From Trichoplax sp. H2 (Eukaryota; Placozoa; Uniplacotomia; Trichoplacea), in the NCBI GenBank assembly GCA_003344405.1, contig NOWV01000134.1, positions 1-64,000 of the forward strand: a stretch of DNA of 64,000 nucleotides, read 5' to 3'. Positions 12,501 to 26,100 of this stretch are shown piece by piece. Under the pieces are notes generated by a model, which ran no database searches, had not been told where the DNA came from, and was given only the letters and a program-made list of their open reading frames with translations. Positions within the stretch are counted from its first letter, which is position 1; the number at the start of each line of letters is the position of its first letter. The position numbers were made by a program, and so were the translations under genes.

Positions 12501-13785
12501 AACGGAGCCATGTTAAATGTCAGCTTCCTAGTTCTAGAATGTTGACCATACCTAAAATAAGCTGCCGTCAATAAAATCTTGCCTCAGACTTTAAGAGGAT
12601 TAAAAATATCAGCGACAGATGATGAAAGGCGGAAAATACAACATTAGACATCGTCTACTTTATCATTACGACGCAGATTAATGAGTAAAGGCCTTGGTCG
12701 TTACATGAATATAAACGATTTATTGTTATAAGTTTGGGATCGAACGCGAACACTCTGAAGCTTTATGAAGTAAAAATATCAATTGGAAACTTTAAATACG
12801 ATCACTCTTAGAGGCAGAGTTACGAGATAGTTTCTGAGTTTGTGTTTTACCGCAGCATTACGGTCATCTTTTATATAGCTGCGGATAATTTGATGGATTT
12901 CTTTACGACAATTGCAGTCCTTAACGCACAGCAGATTCTATACGTCCAGTAACATGACCATCACTAAACCCAGAATTAAATGTAATTACGGATATAGTTA
13001 TTGTAATAACAGTTCATTCTGGTTAGTCATTTACTAAATTTGCATATATAGTCGAAAAAAGAATTACTTTACTTATTTATACATATTTACTTTACTTGGT
13101 GCATTAATGAGGCGTTGTCGAAGATTTTATTCGTCATTGCCTACAACAAATACTGGTGGGACCCACACATAAAAGTATTACAAATAAACTAAAGCCGTAT
13201 TCATTAATATAATGATTCATTACAATTAGTTCAATTGCAACAAATAATAGGTCAAAACTTCTGTATCGTTGTATTAATTATTATTATTGAATATGCATTA
13301 AGGTAGCCTAGTTATGAATAGGCGGGTGTGGGGCAAAGTCTCGGACACACCTTGAAATGCGTAGTTTGGATATTTTTAACAGTAAATCTGATTCAAATCA
13401 TATTAGAACTATATAAGGCAACATGTGCATTAGGTAACTGCATTTACAACTTAAGATAAATCAGACCCTCCCTGATTGACGAGGATTAAGTTGTTTCAGG
13501 AGGCTTTTCAGTTTCTTTTTTTTACCACATATAAATAAGTGATACTTTTTCCAGTTATTTCTTGGCATTAAAAAGGTAAGCAATTGATGCTTTAGTTGTT
13601 GATTATCAGCGAATACTGTTAAAAAAAAAGTAACCTGTATCAATTGCTTCTTGTCAAAGTCAATATAATTCGCCATTTCTTATATGCACCAATATGAAAT
13701 CGTCTTCCTAACTCTAATTTAATTTTCTTCATGATTATTTTTTGTTACTTGGACGCGATTTACTTTTCATGGAATGAAACGCAAG
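9561..13785. other. Intergenic, no supported gene
   Basis: Spacer of 4.2 kb between the deiodinase 3' region and the first synthetase. Short frames only (for example 10266-10451 and 13461-13676, both minus), none protein-like. Confidence 0.5.
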
Positions 13786-16700
13786 ATGGAAATCAGCAGT
13801 AAATATACTTGTCAGTTACCGGATCAAATTAATTTGATCGATTTCATCTTCGAATTCAGTGATAAATACGGCGATCGTGAAGCTGTGGTAAGAATACAAT
13901 TTATCCGTTTTAGCTAGTAATTTGTTTCATCGTTATTAATTGAAATAAGCGTTCAATGCAATTTTCTACTACCCTTACCCCATCATCTTTACTTTACCCA
14001 ATTCAATCCGTAAGATATACTCAAGGCTAATTTATCAATTTTATAGCAGATGGGCTAGATAGCTGAATGTTGTTCTGATTTCATAAGGAAAATCATTTTA
14101 CTTTCTTGACAAATGTGAACATGAATAATCTGCTTTCAGCAGTTTGATTATGGAGAATATGCCTTTTAGATGTAAGAATTAGAGGATACTTCTAACGTCA
14201 AAGTGTCGCTACAATATTAAAAACATGAACTGTTTTCATGAGATAGCGTCTAGGTAATACAAAGTAGGTACAGTGACCCCGAATTTTCGGTCAAAAAATA
14301 ACTCTCAAACTATACCTTTTCTCGTAGATCCATCAATAACAATCAATAGTACAGAAATATTCACGAAAGTATGCGATATACAAATTTGGAACTTATGTTC
14401 TGCTACAGTATTAAGACTTTGAGAGATATAACAAATTGTTATGAAAAACAGAAAATCTTCCGTTTGCACGAATTGTAATTCCGTGTTCATATCGAACTTG
14501 TTGTAAATAATAACATGAGTCATAACCGATGTCTGTAAACTAGACATAAAATTAATGTGGGTGTCAAATTCGCCATCAGTTATATGAAAAATTCTAGATG
14601 AATGTTCAACATTGTTTTGCGAATTTAATGCCTTGCAAATGCCATCAACAACAGCACATTCAAACCAAAGCATCGTTCGCAATCTTAGCTCTTAATACTG
14701 CGGAAAGAAATATTGCAGATAACATTATAGTGTATAAGAGTACAACTGACGCAGTTTTAGCTTTATTTCATGTATAATTTGATTGCATTCTTAAGTCAAT
14801 AAACTATAGCGCAACAATTAACGTGATTTTAAAGCTCACGGCATCTAGTAATGAATTAATAACTTTTATTATACCAATCTAATCTAATCAAAAATAATTT
14901 AAGACGTAATACAATCTTTGCAAGATTAAATGGGGCAAGATTATAAGAAATGATAACGAATAATTCGTCAACTAGGACGAATGTAGTAATTACTGAGCCA
15001 AAATCATTTTATAACTACAGCACAATCCTAACGTGGGTTTATAATCAGTTCAGCGAACGCATCCAAGATTAATTTTGATAGCCGAATAATCACACCATAA
15101 AATTGATTGGGGCAAGCATTCAGTAATAAAGATCGGATTTTATGCTTACAATCTGCTGCATTTCAAAGTTTATTCTAAGCACTGACCAAAAAATCAAGTT
15201 CTACCTTCCTTGGCCATACTCTGCACTGCTCAAAAGTATTCTTACCATCTCGTACATTACTCAAATAAAACTATGTATCGGTGAAAAGTACATCTTTTGC
15301 AAATTAAGATGAATCTTTCAGCATGCACACTTGTATAGTACGACAGGAGCCGGCTTGATTCGTATGAATCGGCATCTTACATCAAATTTTGGCAAAGTTT
15401 ACATTGCATTAGCGTGATGTTGTATCGAGATTATCCATACCAGAAGCGATACTTGTGATAAATGCTGTAGTGATAGCCCTTAGTTTATTAGCTAAGTAAA
15501 GTTTTGATTTGATTACTTATTCTTCGCTATCGTCGAATGCTATTAATGTAATTATGTTGAACAATATCGATAACCACTCAATTTAGTAAGTAAGCTAGTG
15601 TTAATTCCTATAAATCGATTCTTTATGAAAATTTCCCTTTATCACCTTGACGGCCTAAATTGTGGAATTAAATTATTTAAAGGCGACTTAGCACATATTG
15701 GCACTCTCACCCTTGATGATACGCGTATTCCATAATTTAGTGTAGGAGGTGATTACTGAAAAGAAAATAACAGTCTGTGGCTTAGTCTAGTCACATAATC
15801 ATAGCGCTTAGCACAAAATTTTTAATTGCATTATCAATCTGTGATGTCTTTAGTTCTTCTTAACTTTGGGTATGAATATCATTTACTTCCAGATTGACGC
15901 CGCTACTGGCCGCAGCTACACATATGCACAAATTAAGGTTTTAATGAAAAAATTTGCATCGGCTTTGATGCGTCGTGGCTTGAAAAAGGGGGATGTTGTA
16001 GCCGTTTATTCACCCAATATCCCTGAATATCCCATCGTTTTCTTTGGTACTATCGCTGCTGGAGCAACAGTAACGACGTGTAATCCACTATATACCGCGA
16101 AAGAGTTAGCACATCAGTTAGAGTTATCTGGTGCTTCGCATATCTTTACGGTCAATCTTTTTGCCGAGAAAGCTAAAGAAGCAGCTGCATTAAGGTATGA
16201 TAGATTATTATACTGTACGATGCGAGTATTCAGTAGGCTAGCACTTGATTATTGTCCGCTTTAAAATGTTGTGGAGAAGAGTCAATTTTATTATATTATC
16301 TCTTATGTGCTCCAATCCTCTTTCTCATCATGATTTAAACTAGTCATATCTCAAATGTTTACGTTCTTGGAAGTCCTACTGGTGATGGCATTACTTCATT
16401 TCAAGATTTATTAGCGGACGATGGTAGCTATTATGTTCCAGCAAAGATCAATCCTCGCGAAGACGTAGCTGTATTGCCATTTTCTAGTGGTACTACAGGG
16501 TTACCGAAAGGCAAGTATTTAAATTGCCATTCCATTGCGAATTTACAATTTGTCTAACTTCCTCATCACATCGTAGATAAATTGTTCGAAAATGACTGAG
16601 AATATTAAGTAATCGGTGTATCTTGAACTCGGATATTTATAGGTGTTATGCTAACTCACTACAACATCATCAGTAATGTTAGCCAAGCTGCTATGAAGCC

Positions 16701-18293
16701 TTTCTTCAATGTCGACACTGATGATGTTATCCTAGCTCTGCTGCCTTGGTTTCACATTTATGGTATGGTTACTATTCTATTTGTTGGAATTCGCTATGGA
16801 TCTAAAGTTGTATCAATGTCAAGGTTCGAACCAAAGGCTTTTCTAGAGTGTATCCAAAAAAATAAAGTAAGCAAGATAACTGGAGCAACTACCACCTTGA
16901 TTCAATCTTTTAATCGCTCGCTACAATTCGTCGTCATGATTTCTTCTATTTTGGTTAAAATTAATGTTGTTTAGATCACGGTTGCACCCATTGTACCTCC
17001 AATTGCCGTTTTCCTATCTAAACATCCACTGGTATCACAGTTTGATGTTAGCAGTCTTAAAGATGTTATAAGTGCTGCAGCCCCGCTGGGGAAAGAAACA
17101 CAATCATCACTTACCAGCCGATTGGGTGTTTCGGTTAGACAAGGTAAAATATCGTTTTGATCGTAAATGCCAAGCATCAAAATAGGATAGCAAGTTAAAA
17201 TCTTTATTCGTATTCGAATAATTTTCAGTCATACTGTTTAAATTAGCAATATCATAATTAACATCAACCGAAGATGCAAAATGGTAAAACAATTTTAACA
17301 TCGTAGGTTTCGGAATGACTGAGCTAAGCCCTGTTGCTACGGTCTCTCCAGCCAATGAATCTGTTCCTGGCTCAGCTGGAATTCTCGTTGCAAATACCAA
17401 AGGAAAGGTAACAATAGTAACATTAATGACCAACGATAAAACTTTAGCAGCGAAGTTCTCTTCATAAACTGCTTTTATGAACATAAAATCGAGACAGTTA
17501 ACAAGAAGATTTTTATTATAATTTAATTTTTCGTTGAAATTGCTTTATTGCGACATGATAGGTTGTGGATATCGAAACAGGTAAAGCTTTACCTGCCAGA
17601 AAATCTGGTGAATTATGCTTTAAAGGCCCTCAAGTAATGAAAGGGTATTTGAAAAACCAAGCAGCAACTGACAAAACAATTGATCAAGATGGATGGCTAC
17701 ATACTGGCGATATTGGCTACTATGATGAATCGGGAAATTATTTCATTGTTGATCGATTGAAAGAGCTGATCAAATATAAAGGCTTTCAGGTACAATTTCT
17801 CTAGTTTACTTTAAGGGTTGCTGTTTTGGTTAATTTATTGCTTATTATGTTATCACATACGAGTATATACCTAATATGTAACAGTCCATGCTAGCTACTT
17901 AAGTATACCACCATTGCACATAAAAACAACTACTAAAATCAGCCCCTATTATCATTACGTTATTTTATCCTCCTGAAAATTTAGGTTCCACCTGCTGAAC
18001 TAGAAGAATTACTTTTAACTCATCCCAAGATTGCTGATGTCGCAGTGATAGGCATTCCTGATGTAGACGCTGGTGAGCTACCAAAGGCTTTTATAGTCAA
18101 AAAAAGCGATGATTTAATAGCTGAAGAAGTTATACAGTTTGTTGCTGGAGAAGTGGGACCACATAAAAAGTTACGAGGTGGCGTTGAATTTATTGAGGCT
18201 ATACCTAAGTCAGCTAGTGGTAAAATTTTACGACGCCAGTTAAAAGCTCAAGAAATTGAGAAATATAAGAAAGTCAATTCAACTCGATTTTAA
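13786..18293 (+). CDS. 4-coumarate-CoA-ligase-like acyl-CoA synthetase, copy 1 (8 exons)
   Basis: Exons: 13786-13887, 15893-16194, 16344-16510, 16643-16866, 16975-17143, 17307-17407, 17562-17789, 17985-18293. They join in frame to 533 residues, the normal 4CL length. Motifs of the ANL (acyl-CoA synthetase/luciferase) superfamily: P-loop [11 protein letters not shown] at 181-191, PWFHIYG with His228, GFGMTE at 322-327, DGWLHTGD with Asp405, [14 protein letters not shown] with Arg420, and the C-terminal adenylation lysine K511 in SGKILRR. Expected reaction: ATP-dependent activation of a carboxylic acid to acyl-AMP, then thioesterification to CoA. The C-terminus (NSTRF) is not a canonical peroxisomal SKL-type signal, so a cytosolic location is likely. 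Intron 3 has a GC donor (AAAG then gcaagt). First of four tandem copies; the acid substrate is unknown. Confidence 0.93.
14305..14682 (-). other. Antisense 125-codon ORF inside intron 1 of synthetase copy 1
   Basis: Open frame of 125 codons with an ATG, running opposite to the host gene within its 2.0-kb first intron. I recognise no domain. It begins [14 protein letters not shown] and has a hydrophobic patch ([10 protein letters not shown]). Its length is notable for AT-rich DNA, but coding potential is unproven and it is not seen in the introns of the sister genes. Confidence 0.2.
16511..16516 (+). other. GC-type splice donor (GC-AG intron)
   Basis: Intron 3 of synthetase copy 1 begins gcaagt directly after AAAG. 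The sister genes have a GT donor at the same codon position, and the acceptor TATAG at 16638-16642 restores the frame. Strong flanking consensus is typical of GC-AG introns. Confidence 0.85.
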
Positions 18294-18332
18294 TCGAACG
18301 GAAATGGTGCTGTTGCTGGCATAAGATTTAAT

Positions 18333-18338
18333 AATAAA
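18333..18338 (+). terminator. Candidate polyadenylation signal
   Basis: AATAAA about 40 nt after the stop of synthetase copy 1. Confidence 0.4.
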
Positions 18339-20127
18339 TGTCAACATTATTTCTGTTATTATTTACCTCTACACATTCATAGCAATGTTAGTTTTAAGAG
18401 TGACTTTAGATTTAGAAATAACAATCTGCAAATATTCAGCATTAAATTTAGTATGATTTATGATAATATTATTTAGAACAATAGCAATTTAATATTTCGA
18501 TTGCCTTTGTATTTCTTAGTTTTCATAGTTGACGGATGTTGAATATTATGTTTGTTTTCTACTATACCGCCATTTATGTGGTATTATATTTCGATAACTA
18601 CTTCTCTTTATCCTATCATTGTCAATTTAGTTGGATCAATTTTGCTTATTTATAAGTGATTAGTAAACACATTCATTTTTCCTAAAAATAAATTTGAGAA
18701 AGCTTGCTTAAATCTTCATCAGCTATTGCCGAATAGTTATTCAAATATAAAGCTCAGGTGCTGATTTTAAAGTTTGTCGGCTGAGCTAACAATGTTAAAC
18801 ATTGGAAAAATAAGCTCATCACTATGCTTTACAGGCATTTTTTTCGCAATCTAGTATCATCTTAAAGATAATTATATGTAGTCAGAGCGAGGAAAAATAT
18901 GTGCTCTAGAGAATATTGATGTATTTCTAAATTCTTAAGACGGTGGTTGAAATAATCAATATTTACAGTTAATGCATAGAATAGCAGAATACATCGTAAG
19001 CTAGACATTTTCTTGCAGATTGAGTAATTTATATGATATACCAGTTGTCTAACTACACATATGTTAGTACTGACTGAAGCTGATTGAAAAATTAGACTTC
19101 TACTTAGCATGAGATATAATCAATCTTTTGCAAATTTATATTTAATCTATTCTAGTAAGCATTTAATACCGTCTGAATTGGCAGTAGAAAGCTTACATCT
19201 GCGAATTTATAGTCTAATTGATTTGTTAGTTGTGATAATAATTGATCATTTAAAGCTTACGTACTTTATTTTACGAATAATTATATGAAAGTATTTAATC
19301 GTTAGAATGTCAAGTCATGATCTCCAGGAGCTATTCTAGGATTTTAGCAATGTGTTATACGATAGCAAAACAATTTATAATACGAAAATAAGATGATGAT
19401 GTATAAATTTCCCGTTAAAGGCTATTAAGTTCGTAAGTGAGCAAAGAAAGGAAATTCAATGTCTGCAGCATGCTGTATAAATGATTTAGGTTACTTTTTC
19501 CGGCCTTCATTAAACTATCAATCTATTAGGATATCATGAGCACTTTTGTAATGAATCAACACGCTGGCAGTATGAAAAAGAATAGAACAGCTATTGTTCT
19601 TCTCTCCATTAGTTTTATATAACATTAATTTTAGCCACATAATTTGTATACAATAATTATAACTGAATTAATTACTATAGAGACAGAATTCATCAAGAAA
19701 TATACATAATAATACCATATTACGGTTATTGTTTGTTATGAGGCAAGGCATTGCTTAATAAACCCGCACTGAATGGCCGCAATCTATACTATTGTCGGTC
19801 TTATGTTCTTGCTATTTAATTACTGTGATCTTAGGCTACAGTAAGTATCGTTAGTATCTTCCTTATAAGATGTCATACTGGATAGAATTGGTGTATGAAT
19901 TATTTGTCGAACGAAAACAAGGAAGTTTTAGTATTGAATCAACCATTGACGGGAGTCTTAATTACTGAAAGCGCCGTACTTAACACGTACGCTGATCGAA
20001 GCTAGTGTATACGATATAAGTCTACTTATATTTTCGTTATTCTCAATCGTGTTGGTTGTACTTAAATCGTGCATTACTAGCATTTTACTGGTGATTAATT
20101 TGAACAATCCTGTTCTTATAAACTACC
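18339..20127. other. Intergenic, no supported gene
   Basis: AT-rich spacer between synthetase copies 1 and 2. It includes the 3' UTR of copy 1 and presumably the promoter of copy 2. I see no distinct element. Confidence 0.5.
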
Positions 20128-23100
20128 ATGGAGGTACAGAGCTTATTCACGTGCCAAATACCTGATAATATCAATTTAGTGGATTTTATCTTCCAATATT
20201 TCGATGAATATGGCAGCCGGGTTGCTGTGGTAAGTTCTAACATTTTCTACTTAGTCAATATACAAATTGCGCGATGGGCAAAAGTTTATTAAGAAGTTAT
20301 CCCAAACAAATTCAATTGCATTTCGGACTTGTACAAAAGCAAAATGCCTCTTACATCTCTGTAATACACCACATGATCATTTGCATTTCGCTAATCCCAA
20401 CCAGCAAGCAGAATATGTTCGCATCACTGATATAAAAGATGTTAACGATATCCAATGACAGAAAACGAAATTGATGGCTGATCAATAGCTAAAACCAACA
20501 GACTACCATCTTGAAATAGTAAAGAGTGAAAGTCATCCTAACTAATTTTACTATCCAAGATGAAAAACAAAGAAGCTTTTCTAGCGGTATAATAAAAATA
20601 ATCGTTGTAGTATAATGTCTTAAACGCAATTTTAAAGTCGGGATATAATCGGTTAACAGTGTGCATATTTTGCAAGCCCATTTATTAATAACTTGCTATT
20701 CTTTAGAAGCTTTTCTACTTTCGCTATATCTGTGTCGTTAGTGTTATATAGCCATTGCAATTTCTTCAGCTACAGAACCTAAGACAAGGTTTATCATTTT
20801 CTAATAGTTTTAATTTTATAACCAACTACATACTGCAGTATCTTGAAGGGCAAATGTCTTAACAACGAATCTTTTTTATTATTCTAACAAGGTTTTCATA
20901 TATAACTAGATATGATACTATAAAAGGAGTGATAAATGATGATTATCTTTAACTTAAAATATAAAATTCTGTCAGATTAGTAGTGAAAAGTGTGATCAAA
21001 GTGCCCCTACGTATTCATATGTTTTTATATCGAGCCAGACTTGCTAGGTTAATAGAGTTATCTTCTAAAGATATTAGATTAATTTCGATAATTAGGACTA
21101 TTTCATAAGCATACCATCCATCTTCATGATTTCTTAAATTTCTAACGATGATTGCTATTGTCATGACATGATGCTAACGACTGAATTACTAATTTTATTT
21201 TAATCCGAAATGAAAGCTAACGGAATTGAAGTCAACCAGACTTGACTATAGTATTTTTAACTTTTCACAGTCTAATATGAAAATTTTTGATATGGCAAAG
21301 GCTTCATTAAGTTTGCTCGTTATTTCGGGAGGATAGATTTGTAGAGTTTGAACTGTGGAATCATTTTAGTCGTTTATAAAAATCATTTAACTGATTGAAA
21401 TGCTAGATATACATGACTGAAATTCTGGAACTGTACACGAGAAGTGTAATAGTAATGTTTTCTGGATCACAAATATAAAATATGTATCCTACTGTATACA
21501 TTTAGAGACGAAAATGTTAGAATTTTAATTACTTGATCACAGATACTGCCGGTATACTCACTGATATTATACGGCACTTATTTCAAGAAGTCAATGAATA
21601 CATAGAAAACTAGCTACTTCATTGCAAGATATCAATTTTAAGACTCTTGACTTATTCTGTAATACAGTAACCGTGTCTGACTACCGTATCCGTTACTTGC
21701 ATTTATTATTTTCTTTCTTGTTAAAGTGAATGACATATAATCGGCTAACGCTATGGTTTAAATGGAAATGCTGAAAGATGCGGTTCTAACTACAGTATGA
21801 TACATTTCAGATGCATTTGGTACCAGGTAGCTTAGCGTAGATTAGCTTTCCTTAGAAAGTTTTATAGGCACAGAATCATCAGTACAATATGAAGTACAGA
21901 TCAGTTTCCATCAAGCATTCAATTCTAAGGATCTTAATACTTAATTCGAATGACTTAGATCCATTGTACATGGTTGATTCAATAATTAAGATTTTAAAGC
22001 GATATTGCTAAAGCAATTTTAGGCCTATTAAGGCGAATCTTTTTTACCTTACAGATCCCCTTACCTGTTTGTTTAATTAAAAAATAGTTTAACGAAATGA
22101 AAGCCCTCTCTCTCGGATATTTACTGTATATATATGCAATTTCAAATCTATGACAAAATACTAACTTACATATCAAGTCTGTTTGGCTGCTTCAGAAACA
22201 TTTTCTTAGCAAGAAAACACAATATGCACTATGTTTGAAGACTTAGAGAACTTGTATTAGAATAAAACATAAAAAATGATACTATGACCTAAAATATAAT
22301 ATAATATATACGGATATTAAGGTAGATAATAGATTATCACGGTAGTATATTTAATGCATATTAATGATACCTATCCACAGAAAATATTCTTTATCATCTA
22401 AAAAATAGGTTATTGCTAGTTTTATAAGCAAGCTGCTCCAATTTTACTTATAATAGATATAGATTCCAATAGATTAATGATTGAGCTTTATAATCTTCTC
22501 GTCCTTGCACTATACTGTACAGTGAATGTAATAGCAATTAGATATCTTTTTCAATGCAAATAATGTTATAGCTAAGGATAGAGGCAGACAGTTATCTGAA
22601 CCTACTTTAAATAAAATATATTTCATAATTTAAATACAATCATTAATTTATCGTTCCTAAACTCGTATACCATTAACTTTTAGTTTTTGTATCAGACAAG
22701 ATTATTAAGTAGTGACGGCTAATGAACGTAGTCAGAGTCCAATCCATAGATATATAACCCTAAAATTACAAATGAATTAATCTGATTTACTAAGGTAGGA
22801 TGTTACGTAGTTAAGACCAAGATCTTTCATGTTATTCTTATATAACTATTATCAATACTCATATTATTTACAGGTTGATGCTAAAACTGGCCATTCCTAC
22901 ACTTACGCTCAAATCAGAGAATTCACAATAAAGCTTGCATCGGCTTTATTGCGTCTAGGATTAAGTAATGATGATGTCGTTGCAATTTATGCACCCAATA
23001 TTCCTGAATATCCTATCGTATTTTTTGGAACGGTATTAGCCGGTGGTACAGCATGTATAGTCAATCCGGCATATTCCGTTAAAGAATTAACTAATCAGCT

Positions 23101-26100
23101 AGAATTGTCTGAAGCCAAGTATATCTTTACCGTGAGTGCTTTCCTTGACAAAGCAAAAGAAGCAGCAGCAAGAAGGTCAGAAATGATACATATTATTTTC
23201 TCTATACTTAAAATGATCTAGCTGTTACTACTATCAATTTCTTACCGTCTAATGTCTTTAAAAATATTTGCATCATTAGAGATATTTCTAATATCTACGT
23301 CATGGATAACATCACGGATAGCGATATTACCTTGGCTCAAGAATTATTAGAAGATGATGGCAGTCGATATAAAAGTAAAAAGATCAATTCTTGCGAAAAT
23401 ATAGCGGCTATAGCCTTTACTGATGGTACTACAGGCTCACCCAAAGGTAGCCTTATCAATCCTTGAACTAATGTTATTCGTTAAGAATATAGGTAGTAAT
23501 TAGGTTATTATATCCTTTAACTCTGTACTTCAACAACCACTGTTGGTACGCTCTTTTATTTAGTGAGCAATATAGTATTCAATACGTCTGCAGTTAGATT
23601 TGTAGCATCGTTTGCTTTGTAATCTTACTGTTTTTTCCATAGTAAGCTAGTGGTGAATGGTCTCTAGTTAAGATAGACAGCGAGTTTAAATTTTGTATAG
23701 TCGGCCAGTCCCTGATTCGAATCACACCTTACTGTAAGCTACCCGTCTGCAGTTAGATTTATTGCTTCGTTTATTATGCAATTTGACTGTTTTTCCATAG
23801 TGAGAGGTCGGTAAATAATCTCTAGTTAGGTAAATAGTGAATTTAAAACTTGTTCTTTTCAAGTGAAATTTTGATTCAAGTTGCATCTAACGATAAACTA
23901 TAATCGTCAAGTCATTTACCCTAGCTCGAACCGTAGTCAATAGATTTATAAATTCGCCAAAATTATCGCGAGGTAATGCCCAAAAAATATCTTAGTCGTT
24001 TCTCCCTAGCTGTGTAGACCAGACCGCTAGTTGCTAGGACTATACACAGCTTCTCTGTTGAGATGTTTGTATAGCGCTTGTAAAAAATTCAATATTAAAA
24101 TTGGTTCTTGCCAAAATCCCTATTAACAATCGTATGTATTCACTTTATCAGGCGTTATATTAACTCATCACAATATCATCAGCAATGTTAGCCNNNNNNN
24201 NNNNNNNNNNNNNTAGTTAAGATAGACAGCGAGTTTAAATTTTGTATAGTCGGCCAGTCCCTGATTCGAATCACACCTTACTGTAAGCTACCCGTCTGCA
24301 GTTAGATTTATTGCTTCGTTTATTATGCAATTTGACTGTTTTCCCATAGTGAGAGGTCGGTAAATAATCTCTAGTTAGGTAAATAGTGAATTTAAAACTT
24401 GTTCTTTTCAAGTAAAATTTTGATTCAAGTTGCGTCTAACGATAAACTATAATCATCAAGTCATTTACCCTAGCTATGTAGACCAGACCGCTAGTTGCTA
24501 GGACTATACACAGCTTCTCCGTTGAGATGTTTGTATAGCGCTTGTAAGAAATTCAATATTAAAATTGGTTCTTGCCAAAATCCCTATTAACAACCGTATG
24601 TATTCACTTTATCAGGCGTTATTTTAACTCATCACAATATCATCAGCAATGTTAGCCAAGCTGCTGTACGGCCATTCTTTACAGTCGATGAACAAGATAT
24701 CTTATTGGCCTTGATACCATGGTTCGACATCTATGGTATGGTTGCAAATCTCTTGATTGGTTTACGATTTGGAGGTAAACTTGTTTCCCTGGCCGAAGCT
24801 AATACAACAGTCTTTCTAGAAACAATTCAACAACACAAGGTATAGTAACTATATTCTAGCGATCGTTTTCTTCATTTTTATTGATATACGAGGTTATTTG
24901 GAATGTCAAGGGAGCTTAGTAATTTTATTTTCTTTCAAGATTACCATTGCAACTATTACTCCACGAATTGCAGCTTCGCTATCCAAACAGACATTGACTG
25001 GCAACATTAATGTTAGCAGTTTGAACGACGTTATTGGGGCAGCAGCTCCTTTAGGTAAAGAAGCGCAAACAGTATTGGGAGGTAATCTGGGTGGATCATA
25101 TCGACAAGGTAAGCAATACATAGCTAGAAATATCAGTAACATCTGGTTTGATTCTTCAGGTAGCACACTATTTCCCCATCATTTAAAGGTATTCATACAA
25201 TTGCTTATATGTCTTTTTTTCCCGGGCGTACTTAGCTTACGGCTTAACTGAATTAAGTCCCGTAGTAGCTGTTGTGCCTTCAAGCAAGGCAATCATTGGC
25301 TCGGTCGGTAAACTTGTTCCCCATACGAAGGGAAAGGTACTGATATAGTTATAATGTTCTGCTATCCGTCCATTTCGACCATTTTCTTACTATATCACAA
25401 AATAAATTCGTCAGTTAATGCCGTAGTAAACGTTAGTATTAAGTTATGGTACGGCAAAATAATGATTTAAATGCTTCGATTTATGTTGGTATAGGTAGTA
25501 AATATTGAAACTGGTGAAGCTCTACCTGTTGGCGAATCAGGTGAATTATGCTTTAAAGGTCCTCAAGTAATGAAAGGCTATTTAGGAAATCAGGCTGCTA
25601 CTGAATCAGTTATTGATGAAGATGGATGGTTACATACTGGAGATGTTGGGTATTATGATGAATCGGGCAATTTGTATATCGTTGATCGCCTGGATGAATT
25701 CATTAAATATGACGATTTCCAGGTAAATGGGAGTTATAAAGGGAAAGATTTCATCCCATAAATTAAATTTCTGCTGATTACTATGATTAATAGATAATTT
25801 CACTTAGTCTGAGAATGACAATTTGACCTCGTTTCATTCATGCTATAGGTAGCACCGGCTGAATTAGAAGAGGTTTTATTAACTCATCCTAAGGTTTCCG
25901 ATGCAGCTGTTATTGGGATTCCAAATATTGATGGTGGAGAGCTTGCCAAGGCCTTCGTAGTTAAATGTGATAATGATATCACTGAGAAAGAGTTGGAAGA
26001 TTTTGTTGCTTCAGAAGTAGCTGAACATAAGAAATTATATGGAGGGGTTGAATTTATTGATACTCTGCCTAAATCGACAGGTGGCAAGTTATTGCGTCGT

